Below are positions 11,801-22,905 of a DNA stretch of 64,000 bases, one piece after another. Made by a program: the position numbers and the translations under genes. The stretch lies in the NCBI GenBank assembly GCA_013398175.1, contig VZRZ01003063.1, positions 650,621-714,620 of the forward strand, read 5' to 3'. The stretch's first letter is position 1. Every line of letters begins with the position of its first letter. Below the pieces are notes generated by a model. It was not told the DNA's origin. It ran no database searches and was given only the letters and a program-made list of their open reading frames with translations. This stretch comes from Climacteris rufus (lineage: Eukaryota; Chordata; Aves; Passeriformes; Climacteridae).

Positions 11801-13411
11801 GAAACTGGGGAAAATAGGATGTCTCTAAAATGAAAGACAGGTGCACGAGAGAAGTGTGGATGAAAGGAAATAGAGAATATGCATCACACATGTTAAAAAA
11901 TGAATTAAAAAAATCTATGCCAGGATGGATGCCCCAGTTTGAAGAGGCATTTAGCTTCCACTTTCCCAGCACGTGATGTTATTTACTCCTAAGACTGTCT
12001 AGTTTATAAGGAAGAGGAAGAAGTAACCTCAGCTTCATTGAAACTCATAAAATAAAACACCTCTCCACTTCCACCAAGCGCTGCCACACTAAAGCATCAC
12101 AGGAACTTCAAGTAAAAAAATGCTTTCAAATATTACAAGAGACAGCTTTGTTTTTTTTTGCGGTGTTGACCATGTTTTATCCACATCCTTCAGCTGCTGG
12201 GTAGAGCTGAAAGCTGCCAGGTGAAATCACAACATGCAGTTAATAGAAAGTAAGGCAGTGGAGAGCGAGCTCAGTGTGACTATTGCAAAGCAGCCCGTGA
12301 AGAGAAGTGCCACTGACTGTCAGATAAATTCCAGCTGCTTGGCACCCTGCATGTCTTCGTGTGGGATGGATCAGCCATTTCTTACGTACTCCTTCCTTTA
12401 AGGATCAGTCTCAAATGCATGCAATTCTGGCTGCGCTCACAATTTCACCCGACTAGATTTCTAAGGAAAAAAAGAAAAAAAAAAAAAAAGCGCTTTAATT
12501 TAAAAACTGCAAAGGCTTTCTCTCATGTAAAAAAATACTTCAGAAGGGTTCAGTGAGAGCTGAAAATCAATAGTGTTTTCTTTTTGCTAGAAATGATGGT
12601 TATTTCAGAGCAAAGCTCTGGTGCTGGAGAATGCAGCTGTGGGAGACGTGCACATCTATCCCCTGGATTCACGAGGGCATTGTCTTTGGCTCCCATTTAC
12701 ACAGCATTAAATTCTGCTGTGTTGACTTTGAGCTTGACATGCCACTAAATCTTCAGTCCCCAAGCAGAACCCTCTCCAAATCATGGTGTTTCACTGGCTG
12801 TCTCAGACCACAAAGTGTCACCTTCATTTGAAATTATCTTGTCCCAAGTGTGCTTAAAACATTCTCATAGTTTTTGATGAGGTTGGGCCCTGTTCCAAGG
12901 CTATGGCCAAGCCAAAGCCCCTGCAAGGGAGGTTTTTTATCCTGGCTGCTTTCAGAAGGGGCCTTTTCAGGTCTGCTCAGTCCCAAAGTAGGTCTGTTAT
13001 TATGCAAAAGCAATTTAACGGGATATGAGTTATGACTGAGAGGATCCATGCAGGTGTTCATGGGGTTTAATTAATGTGTTCATTTCACACCTTTAATTAA
13101 TTTGTGACAACATTCTTGAGTGTCACCGAGGCAAAGAAAGACAACTTTGCTGTCCAAGGCTCAGAGAAAGAATTGAGGATTTTGTGGAGGCGGATTTTGT
13201 GGTGGGTGAGTCCGGAGGAACAGGAAGTACCTGGCCCAGGATGGTGTCTGGGAGCAGGAGTGACTGCAGCACAGCTGTCTGCATTGTGAAAATAAATACT
13301 GAAATTAGCATGCACAAATCAAATTAGAATGATTATTACCAATAAAATGACTCTTAAATGTTCCCTAAAAGCAGGAATGGATCCTGTGCTATCAATGAAC
13401 CACCTTAGCTA
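8821..13411. other. Unique non-coding DNA, no gene seen
   Basis: 4.6 kb with no identifiable exon, RNA gene or interspersed repeat. An A-rich stretch (A15-type run interrupted by G) lies at about 12470-12489. The segment 12240-12490 carries a few more CpGs than its surroundings and an octamer-like ATGCAAT near 12418. It is noted without a functional claim. Confidence 0.5.
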
Positions 13412-13722
13412 GATCACAGAATCATTAAATCCCACAATGGTTTGGGTTGGAAGGGACCTTAAAGCCCATCCAGTCCCACACCTTCCACTGTCCCAGGTTG
13501 CTCCAAGCCCTGTCCAACCTGGCTTTGGACCCTTCCACGGATCCAGGGGCAGCCACAGCTTCTCTGGGCACCCTGTGCCAGGGCCTCCCCACCCTCACAG
13601 GGAACAATTCCTTCCCAAAATCCCATCTAACCCTGCCCTCTGGAAGTTTGAATCCATTCCCCCTTGTCCTGTCACTCCAGGCCCTTGTCCAAAGTCCCTC
13701 TCCATCTCCCCTGTAGGCCCCT
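13412..13722 (-). mobile_element. CR1 LINE, 5'-truncated 3' end
   Basis: On the minus strand this copy ends with the decayed 'attctgtgatc' tail at 13412-13430. It contains the 'gggaccttaaagcccatcca' block, lacks the 'cccatggcaggg' part (replaced by 'cacaccttccactgtccc'), and extends back to the 'ctgtaggcccctac' region. The internal loss of roughly 20 bases distinguishes it from its neighbours. Confidence 0.92.
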
Positions 13723-14478
13723 ACATGTTCATCCGTCAGATTAAATGTGAGAGGGAACTCATTCTTTTGCCATCAACAGGCTCATTTTACAGATTCCGCC
13801 TCAAAACCCATTTTAATCTATTCAGTTCAGTCTACCAGTAAACTCAGTAAACTTCCAGAGCTGTGTGTCAGCATTTGTCTCCACACACAAATATGTGATT
13901 TGCTGATAAGGCAGATCGGAAGCTGGTTAATTGCATCGGATTTCTCCCTGAAAAGCCTTTTTAACTACCCTCAAATATCATCGAGGCTGAGGCTAAGTAC
14001 ACGTTTGAATATTTTCTTCAGTTCTCTGCTGACAAAACTGCTGATGTGGTTGTTCTTACATCTTATGATTGATAAAAAAAAAAAAAAAAGAAAAAGAAAA
14101 AAAAAAAAGAAAACGCAAAATTTTAATCCTAACACAAACACACAGATGAGAAACGTTCCAGAGAAGGCAATTTCGTACAGAACTGATTTTCATAAAGATT
14201 TTCAAGCATTTCCTCCTTCATCAGTGTTTGTTCCTAAGCATCAGACACTAAAGTAATTGAAGTCTCTCTTACTGATGTAATTTGACTTTATTTTGGTGGC
14301 TTTTGACCATCTTTTACCTTGTGGTTTGTTCTCAGCAGTAAATATTTGGTGAACAGTTGTTCACCCTGAGATACTTTTTTGTCTGTGGGATATCAGACTT
14401 GCTTTGCTTATTAATTTGCCCTGATACCTTGTTCCTGTATAATTTCAGGTGGTTGGGATTATCTTTGCTCACCAATCA
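13723..14478. other. Unique DNA with A-rich tract
   Basis: Holds a low-complexity A-rich tract at about 14068-14114 that produces a lysine-rich open frame of no significance. The portion 13860-14060 is unique and moderately A/T-rich. No gene is recognised. Confidence 0.5.
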
Positions 14479-14620
14479 TTGATTCACAGAAGAGTTTGGG
14501 TTGGAAGGGACCTGAAAGCCCATCCAGTCCCACCCCTGCCATGGGCAGGGACACCTTCCACCATCCCAGGTTGCTCCAGGCCCCATCCAGCCTGGCCTTG
14601 GACACTTCCAGGGATGGGAC
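14479..14620 (-). mobile_element. CR1 LINE, short 3' end only
   Basis: Minus-strand copy of the last ~140 bases of CR1. It shows the 'ttgggttggaagggacctga' block, an intact 'cccctgccatgggcagggac' block and a truncation point after 'cacttccagggatggga'. Confidence 0.92.
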
Positions 14621-14784
14621 AGACCATTTGGTCCATCCTTTCCCCTTTTCAAATACTCCCATAAAAGTTTCTGCTTTTTTCAACACAAAAGAGAACCAAA
14701 TTTCGTGCAGAAGCACTCAGACCCTCAGCTTCCATCATGAATTTGGCCTCCTGGCTCCACTCAGTTTCTTTTCACCTTGCAGGC

Positions 14785-14819
14785 TTTTTTTTTTTTTTTT
14801 TTTTTTTTTTTTGGGGGGG
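14785..14819. repeat. Homopolymer T28 followed by G7
   Basis: Twenty-eight T residues are followed directly by seven G residues. This could be an old poly(A) tail in reverse orientation or slippage. The exact length is unreliable because homopolymers are error-prone. Confidence 0.9.
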
Positions 14820-17800
14820 TAAACAAAGCAAGGCCTAATTAGCACTTTAGAATTTTTTGTTCTTCTGCTCTGCCAGCATTTACCACCTCCACAGTGGGGT
14901 TGACAGCAAGGAAAATTTGCTTATTTGTGATGTATTCAATCTCACATCCTGTAATCCTGCTGCAAAACTGCATTCCATGGTGGAAGGGAGCACTGAAGGC
15001 ACAAGACAGCCTCTTTGCCAACTCTGCCCCAACTTAAATGTCCTATGCAACGTTTTCCAGTTCCCACTTTTCTCTGACATTTGACTTGCCTGTAACAACA
15101 CAACTTTGAAATAGCAGATCTCATCAGCTCCAAAAATCCTGTGCATTGGGATCTACAACAGGATCAGTTGCTTCAGCTTGGTGACAGTTCTAAGTCATCA
15201 CCTCCAAAAGTAGAATTTTCAGCCTGTCTGCCTTGCACTGCCATGACATCTCCTCCCATCTTCTGGAATTCAACACTCCCCATTTCTTTGTCTGTGCCAA
15301 CAAGGAGATTAATTTCTGCTCCAAATAAGAACCCTACTTGATACAAAACTCATAAAAAGACATCTGGAAGAGCAGGATTTAGTTCAGGAATATGGAGGTG
15401 GGAATGGAGAAATCACAGTGGAAATGAGAGTCCAAAGGGAGAGGGATGGGACAAGACACAAGAACCTCCAGAGCAAAGTCCCCAGTGTGGCTGGAGAGGA
15501 AGGACCCAGGGATGCAGAGTGGAGGAGAGCAAGCTGAGAGCAAAATGAATCTGTAATTAATTTATGGCCTTGGATTAATGGTGATGAATCAGCTGTGACA
15601 CAGAAGCAGAGCTGGAGATGGAAACTGAGATGGATTGGGATGAAGGGGGAACATGGCACAGCAGAAGTGGGTGAATCATCCAACGAGACACAGGCCAGGA
15701 GGGGGTGGGAGCAGGGCAGGACTGGAAAACAAACTACTGGAGAATATTAAGCTGCCAGTGTGAGGAAAGGAGTGGGAGATTGGAAGGGAGTGCTCAAGGT
15801 GGAGGAAAATGAGATATACAGAGTTTAGGAGATAAAATAAAAAAAGAGACAAGTCCTGGAAAATTTATTGTGTCATTCCCTGTCTTCCACTACTCTCAGC
15901 CCACCAAAAATCCTGGGTGAACACACCCTGGATTCATGTGATGAATTTAGCTTAATATTCAGCTTGGAATATCATCAGGCATGTTTAATCTGGCTTTAAC
16001 TCTACTATTTTTAATGTTTTGTAACATTTTTTTCTTTTCCTTTCCTTTCATTATTTTCCTTAATTTACAGTTTTTTCTCCCTTTCTTTGATCCAAACACA
16101 ACAAATTGTCAGAACCCATCAGGACTCAGCAATCCACGTCTAGCTGGAGCAGCAAAACATGATTATTCACAAAAGTTCTGTTCCTGGGCTTTGAATCCCA
16201 GTGGGAAAGATAGGAATATTTGTCTTAGGGCTTAGGGCAAGAATTGATCACTCCTACGTCTAAACACTGTTCGTATCCTGCAGAGACAATTGTGGGAATG
16301 TTCCAAATTTGTTCCCCAACCAGTTCCCCAACTCCTTGCACACAGAAGTAGTGCATACTCTTGACAGTGCACAAATAAAATGTCCTTTCTGTCCTAATCT
16401 CCTTTCTAAAAGCAGAAACAGGGATTTACTTTGGCATAAAACAAGGACAGATGAAAATGGAACCTTCATCCCACCAGTCTGGGACCCAAAATTCATTTTG
16501 GTTGTGGGCACAGTGGGATTTTAAGCTGTGCAAATATATCTGAATTCATGCTACACAAGATAGGAAAAATCAAAATATAGGAAAGAAATGTTTCAAATGG
16601 CAGGAGAAAAATATTTAGAGGGTTTGAAATCTTTTTAAAAAGTTTATAAACCCTAAGGAAAGGAATAAAAGCAAAGTATGAGACAAGAATTTAAGCACTG
16701 GCTCATTTTGGAAAGCAACAGAGACCAATATTTCCCCACTGTGGAGGTAATGAACATATTAAAAATTATCCTAATTACATGGTAAATAGATACTATGAGT
16801 ATTAGCCTATGTGTAATGCTGCATACTCATGGATTACGTGTATTGTGAACCCCTCCAGCAGAATCTCTCTGCACTCAGCACAAGACACCCAAGAAAAAGT
16901 GAATTAGTAGAGGGAGAGTCACAAGATTTCCCTCTGTGCCACAGGAGAGGTGTCACAGTCGCCCACTGATCAACCAAAACTGCACTTGCTCTGTCACAGG
17001 GACAGCTGGAAAATAAATGTGCCCCGATATTTTTATTGCATGTTGTCATTGAACTCGAGCAGGGGACCTTGGGGGACAGGCAAATATATCATTTTAATTA
17101 ACACCTAATTGTGCTTGACACCTGAAATTCTGCTAAGCTTCTCCCCTGCCAGACCCAATAAGTGAAGGATGTCTGTGCAGAGACAGACAGGAACTGAGAA
17201 TTACTCCCATCTGCAGGATGGAACTTCTTTCCCTCATTTTCCTGTGGAGAGAGCAAAGCAGTTTGGTTTTAAATCCTAAAATCAGTAAGACAGATGACGG
17301 GATTTTCAGCTAGCAAAACCCAGGAATGATTTCCGTGGAAGTGAGGGTTTTCTCTGTGGCTAGAACAATTGAAAAGTTTCATAGAGAACAAATCAATCAC
17401 TGATTTAAAAATACACATGCACCACTGTTCTCCTCTGCAGTGAGGAATTCAGCACAAACACGAAACCATTTAAAAATATGTAAATGTAACCTTGAGATTA
17501 TAGGGGGAAACCCACACAGAGAGGCAGAAAACTTGAGGAAGGTTTATTTCTACGTTCTCAGTAAGGTATAACATTAGCATTGTCCCACCTTCTATTGTTC
17601 TACTTGTATCATTAGCTTTTATTAGCATTGGATTCATCACCTCCTGCTTTATGACACTGCAATGTAAATCAAGGCAGAGCCTCCCCAGTGACTCATATAA
17701 ACCAAGCTCCACTATAAAAGAAAGCCTTGACAGATGGGAAGGCAACAGAAACTGCAGAAGGCTGTTAAACTTATTTTTTCCCATTTTATACTAAAGCCTA

Positions 17801-19324
17801 CAGCTGGATATGGAAGCATTGGTATAGGTTAAATATTAGTGAAAGAAAATAAGGGAACACTGTGAGTTCTCCATCACCTGGGCCCCCAAACTGCTGCTGA
17901 CACAAAGATCTCAACACTTTAATGACATCACCATCCCCAAAACTTCAGTTTCCCATGCATCCCATTGTCCCAGTCATGCTGCTGTAAAGCATCCTGTTCT
18001 CCACATCATCCATTCCTTGGTGGGAAAGGGTTAAAGCAATGCTCCCATTCCTTCTTCTGGAAGAGGCTGATGCAAGGTGATGTCCCCGTGCCCTCCCCCC
18101 CCCCGGGAGGGGCCACAGTCACCCAGCCCTTGCAAAAGCCCATGGGCTGAAGGACCAGTGTGCTTCCCTTCCCAAATATTTGGATTAGCCAAGACATTTC
18201 AGCAAGCAGGGAAAGCTCAGAGCTCACCAAACCTGCAGATCACCCTCACCCCAAGCCTGATGTGCCTCCTTTGCCCAAAATCAGAGTGAGAGGCACACAA
18301 GAGGTGTCTGTCCCTCAGCAGAGCTCCAGCACAGGGAGCTCACGCTGGCTTCTCTTCCTCCAAGGGAAGATGACGATGATATTTTAGGAAATGTTGCCTC
18401 AGCTGTGATGGACCAAAGGTGCAAACTCCTTAAAAATGTCTTTGCCACCTACAACTGTAGGTGGCAGCCTGAGTTTAACTTAATTACATTAATTGGTTTG
18501 ACAATCTGAGAAGAAATGGTGGTTAGCAACTTTGGAGCAGAGGGGGGAATGTCAGCAGTGATAAAATCGAATTCCCTTATGGATTGAGCCTTGCAAGCAA
18601 TTATCTGAGGTGCTGGCTGGCTGTGGGTAGTGCTGCAGAGCTCAAGATCTCTGCTAAGTCCATGTTTCATGATTTAACAGGCATATTTTCATTCCCAAAC
18701 TCTCTTGAAGTTATTTACAGGGCTCAGCTTATTCCAATCAGAGCTGCTTTGCAAACATGCCCTCATACAGGGAAGATTTTATTCCCAAAATGTAAACTCT
18801 TTCAGATTTAAGGGAGAAGTTAAATATATTATCTTAAAAGGTTAAAAGGAAGGAAAAAAAAAACACCCAAGAGATAAGAGTCTGAATTTCAGCTGTGATG
18901 GGCTTGCTAACAATCCAAATGAGATTTGTAGCAAACAAGCAATTCCTTGATGTTGATTAAGCCTCATAAACAGAAATCCTGTTATTCTCCTGAGTAATTC
19001 CCAGAGAAGTGGTTCTTGAGACATTTTGCCTCTTGCCATTACCTATCACTAAGTTCTAACCACTCTTAGAGACAATGATTAAATTATAAATAAATGGACA
19101 AGCACATTGATATAACAAATTCTGTTTAAAATACCAGTTGGCTAAATAGGTACAGTCCCCACATGCTTGGACACTTCAATTTTTAGAGACCTCATGGAGC
19201 TGGACTAGCTTTATTTCAGGGAATGACAGGTTTGTGCTAACACTAAGGCACAGCTACAATCCCTCTTGGGATCCTCAAATCATTTAATTAATTTTATATA
19301 GATAGATGAATATAGAGAGAGATT
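14820..19324. other. Unique non-coding DNA, no gene seen
   Basis: 4.5 kb of mixed sequence. Open frames up to about 100 codons occur on both strands without domain signatures. No interspersed repeat family was recognised. A short G/C hairpin inside it is listed separately. Confidence 0.5.
18091..18112. repeat. C10 tract with G-rich inverted arm
   Basis: CCCTCCC at 18091-18097 can pair with GGGAGGG at 18105-18111 around a seven-C loop, giving a compact all-G/C hairpin. The length of the C-run may be affected by sequencing error. Confidence 0.6.
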
Positions 19325-19870
19325 CTGCTGCTCTGCCCCCTCAGGTGAGACCCCCCTGCAGAGCTGCCCCAGCCCTGGGCCCAGCACAGGGAGGAGCTGG
19401 AGCTGCTGGAGAGAGCCCAGAGGAGGCTCCAGGATGGTCAGAGGGATGGAGCAGCTCTGCTGGGAGAAAAGGCTGGGAGAGCTGGGGTTGTTCAGCCTGG
19501 AGAGGAGAAGGCTCCAGGTGACTTAACTGCGGCCTTCCAGGACCTGAAGGGGCTGACAAGAAACATGGAGAGGGACTTTGGAGTCTCCAAGGGATGGAGT
19601 GCCAGGACAACAGGAATGGCTTCCCACTGCCAGAGGGCCGGGTCAGATGGGATATTGGGAAGGAATTGTTCCCTGTGAGGGTGGGGAGCCCCTGGCACAG
19701 GGTGCCCAGAGAAGCTGTGGCTGCCCCATCCCTGGCAGTGTCCAAGGCCAGGTTGGACGGGGCTTGGAGCCACCTGGGACAGTGGAAGGTGTCCCTGCCC
19801 ATGGCAGGGGTGGGACTGGATGAACTTTAAGTTCCCTTCCAACCCAAACCATTCTGGGATTTTAGGATTC
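19325..19870 (+). mobile_element. CR1 LINE, 5'-truncated, ORF2 tail plus 3' end
   Basis: About 546 bases and one of the best-preserved copies. It begins near the 'SALVRPHLE' region of ORF2 (decayed). It passes through an ERAQRRLQDGQRDGAA-like stretch at about 19410-19455 and keeps all the 3' blocks. It ends at 'tccaacccaaaccattctgggattttaggattc'. Compared with the 1461 copy it has more G/C and fewer stops, which suggests a somewhat younger insertion. It is still not intact. Confidence 0.95.
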
Positions 19871-22014
19871 AATGGTACAACAGTTAGCACCTAGGAGAAA
19901 TAGCCTAAGACTAAAGAGTACGAAAGCTGACTCTAAAGTTATCAGCTTGGTGCAAAATATGAGACATTTAAATTTGCATTATTTTACCATGGCTGGGAAA
20001 GCTGTTCAGGCTGGAAAATCAGCCAAGTTTTTTTCAGCTGTTTTGGTCTCCTCCCATCCCTAATTCAGTCCCTGAAATGCTCCACATGCACAGTGAATCT
20101 GGAGCCCTGAGGGCCCTGTGTTGTTCTGGTTGTGGCAAACAGTGATTTCATGGGCATTATGCTCCCAGTGATATGCATGATTTTGGTTGCACAGGTTGAT
20201 TTAAATAAATTATTTTTTTTTACAGAAAATCTGTTATTCCACATGCCAGTCATTTAGATCACATATTTCCCAAAGATTTTACCATCTCACTTATTGTGTT
20301 TCCTTGAAAATACACGGTCAATAAGAAAAACAGTGGTTTCTTTAAGAAAGAAAAAGAAAATTCAGGTAATTTCATTCAAATAGAGACACATGTAAGACTT
20401 TTCTCACCAGAACCATCCAGATTATTTCATTTCATCAGCCCCACCTGAGGTTACAGAACAAAAAGAAGGATCTACAAGCAGTTGGCACTGAACATTTTGA
20501 AAATTCTGTTTAACGAGAACAGATGCAGCAGGTTTTCAGCAAGAACCAGGCCTGGGTTGTCCATACTGTGGGAGCAGTGAGTTTTAGCTCTCTGAGGTTT
20601 TAGCAGCTACAGAAGATATTTGAGCCCCAGGTGAAAACTGACTGGAGTCTTACCGTGAGATTTAATAAAAAATCAGCAAAAAATCCCCATTGAATGAAGC
20701 CTTTTCCTGTTCCATGGTGAGGCCTCAAATGGGGTGGGATTTTTCCAATCAAGAAAATCTTGGGGGCTGTGGGGTTTGTTCAGGAAAAGAGAGAGTGAGG
20801 CTAATAAAGAAACAGAAGCTAAGATAACAAGGAAATAATATACTTTCTAAAGAAATAGAATTTAGAACATCTGTTGCTCCCTGTGCAAATCCTCTGAAAC
20901 AATAATTTAATCTGGACAGCATCTGAGGCTGGAACATTATTAAATAGAGCATGGCAAAAACAGATCACAAGCTCTACAAGAACTTTGGGAGGAAAATCTA
21001 CCTTGAATTGGGCCAAAAGTCAGAAGCTGAGATATTTTAGCCTTAAAGTTCTCCCAAGTTGCATTGGATCCCCGGAAAAATTTAATTTCAACCAAATTGA
21101 AAAGATTTTGTTGGTATTATACTTTATTTTTCTTGTAGATTTCCACTAAAAATTTGGTTTACACCTTGAAAGGATTGGTAGATGTGGCCATTTGTTGAAG
21201 AAATTGAACAAACATGAACACTAGAAGGGGAAATTCATCAAAAAGAGCTTCTTAAAGTTTCCCTTTTCTACACAGGAAAGCAGTGATCAGCTTTAAACAT
21301 AAGCAAAGCCCACATTGTCCCCATGAGGCTTCCAGCCCCAAAGCCTTCAGCTTCCATTTTGTGCATTTTGTTTTCCTGGCACAACAGAGGGCAAAACCTG
21401 TGCAGTTCAACCCCTGGATTCCTCAGGTCTGTTAAAACACAGATTATTAAATCTCCAAATCCTGTTTCATACAGAAGCGAAGTTTCACAGAAATGAGGTT
21501 TACAGCAATTCATGTGCATTTTAGCACCATTTTTACCAAGACTCTGTGTAGTCCCAGTGAATCAATGGGAGTGGAAAATTGCTCCAAATGTCCTGTTGCT
21601 TCCCAGTTTGAGGAAGTGGTGCTGCCTCCTGGAAATGCAGGAGACAGCCCTTGAAGGGAACACCTTGCCCAAGACAGTGTTAACCACCAGGAGCAGGGAC
21701 TTCTGCAATACCTCAGAGTCCTCCCAAAGAGCACTGAACTGAGGCTGGGTTCCAACCAGATCCCAAGATATTCCTGACTTTTCACTGTATCCAGTGACTT
21801 TGCTGCCAAACATCACACCACTGTAGGAATTCCCATTTTCACTTCTCTACAGGGGTTTCCCACATGCAGAAAGGTGTTCCCCCCCTTCCTCCCTGGAAGT
21901 TTTCCATCTTCCATTTACATTTTCCAGGACATGAACACTTGTAAGGCTGCTATGATATATTTAATTCAAAATTCCCGCAGGAACTACAAGGAAGGAACAA
22001 GGTGGGAGAATGAA
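19871..22014. other. Unique non-coding DNA, no gene seen
   Basis: 2.1 kb without recognised genes or repeats. Overlapping open frames near 21510-21810 occur on both strands and show no domain. Confidence 0.5.
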
Positions 22015-22175
22015 CCCTGGAAGTGTTCCAGGCCAGGTTGGATGGGGCTTGGAGCAGCCTGGGATAGTGGAAGGTGTCCCTGCCCATGGCAGGGGTGGCA
22101 CTGGATGGGCTTTAAGGTCCCTCCCAACCCAACCCAACCCAACCCAACCCATTCCACGATTCCACGATTCCACGA
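22015..22175 (+). mobile_element. CR1 LINE 3' end with expanded tail repeats
   Basis: Truncated at the 'ccctggaagtgttcc' block and otherwise typical. The 3' tail is unusual. The 'ccaaccc' element has expanded to 5.6 copies of CCCAA (22123-22150), and it is followed by three ATTCCACG(A)-type 9-base units (about 22150-22175) in place of the usual one or two. This looks like slippage after or during insertion. Confidence 0.93.
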
Positions 22176-22855
22176 CTTCGGCTCCATCGCCAAACTCTGG
22201 AAGGTCCATACCTTCGAAAGAACTGAGGTTATCCAAAACCTGAGTTGACAAATAACATTTACAACTTCCTGGGAAGCAGCTTAAATGTCCAGCTGAGACA
22301 ATGAGAGGGCACATGTGGAAACACCAACAGAAGAAAAGCCAGTGAAATGTCTCATTCTTTCCAGTAAGTGGATTAAGATTTTTGGTAAAAAAAAAAAAAC
22401 CTGATGTCAAGCTTGATGATTTAGAAAGGAAAAACATCACATTCTAGAAGCTTCTATAAGACCTGAAGCCAAGTTTTTAATTCTATAAGCCTTTTTCTAA
22501 TTCTTGCAAAATTAAAAGAGAAACAAAGAGAAAAATATCTGTGAAAGTAGGAAAAGAATGAACATGAAGAGATAATTAAGTGATTAAGCCCCAAGCTGTT
22601 CTTGGAACTGATCTGAAATGCCTTGGAAAACATAATTCCACAAATCCAGCTTCCCTTCACACCCTGTCACGTTTGGAAATTGTAATTTTCATTTTTTCTT
22701 ATTATCTGTGTTTTCATGGGTAAATTTTATTTGACTGATGGTTCTGGAAGCATTTGGTAAAATGGCTTTCCATAATATTTTGTTAAGAGTGGGGGGGAAT
22801 CCATAACAACAAAAAAACCCACATGAAAGTCCCAAGCAAACAAAAACAGAGCAGG
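22176..22855. other. Unique non-coding DNA, no gene seen
   Basis: A short A-run lies at about 22388-22400. Nothing else is recognised. Confidence 0.5.
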
Positions 22856-22905
22856 GGAGAGGAGAGGAGAGGAGAGGAGAGGAGAGGAGAGGAGAGGAGA
22901 GGAGA
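22856..22905 (+). repeat. (GGAGA)10 microsatellite
   Basis: Ten perfect GGAGA units form a pure purine tract of 50 bases. On the minus strand it reads as repeated serine/leucine/proline codons, which explains the local open frame. Confidence 0.99.

Noticed and set aside
14068..14114. Poly(A) tail of a processed pseudogene
   Set aside because: The tract is interrupted by G and the upstream sequence shows no recognisable coding remnant or flanking target duplication.
22123..22150. Telomere-like G-rich repeat
   Set aside because: The unit is CCCAA (TTGGG), not the vertebrate TTAGGG, and it sits at the exact 3' end of a CR1 copy.
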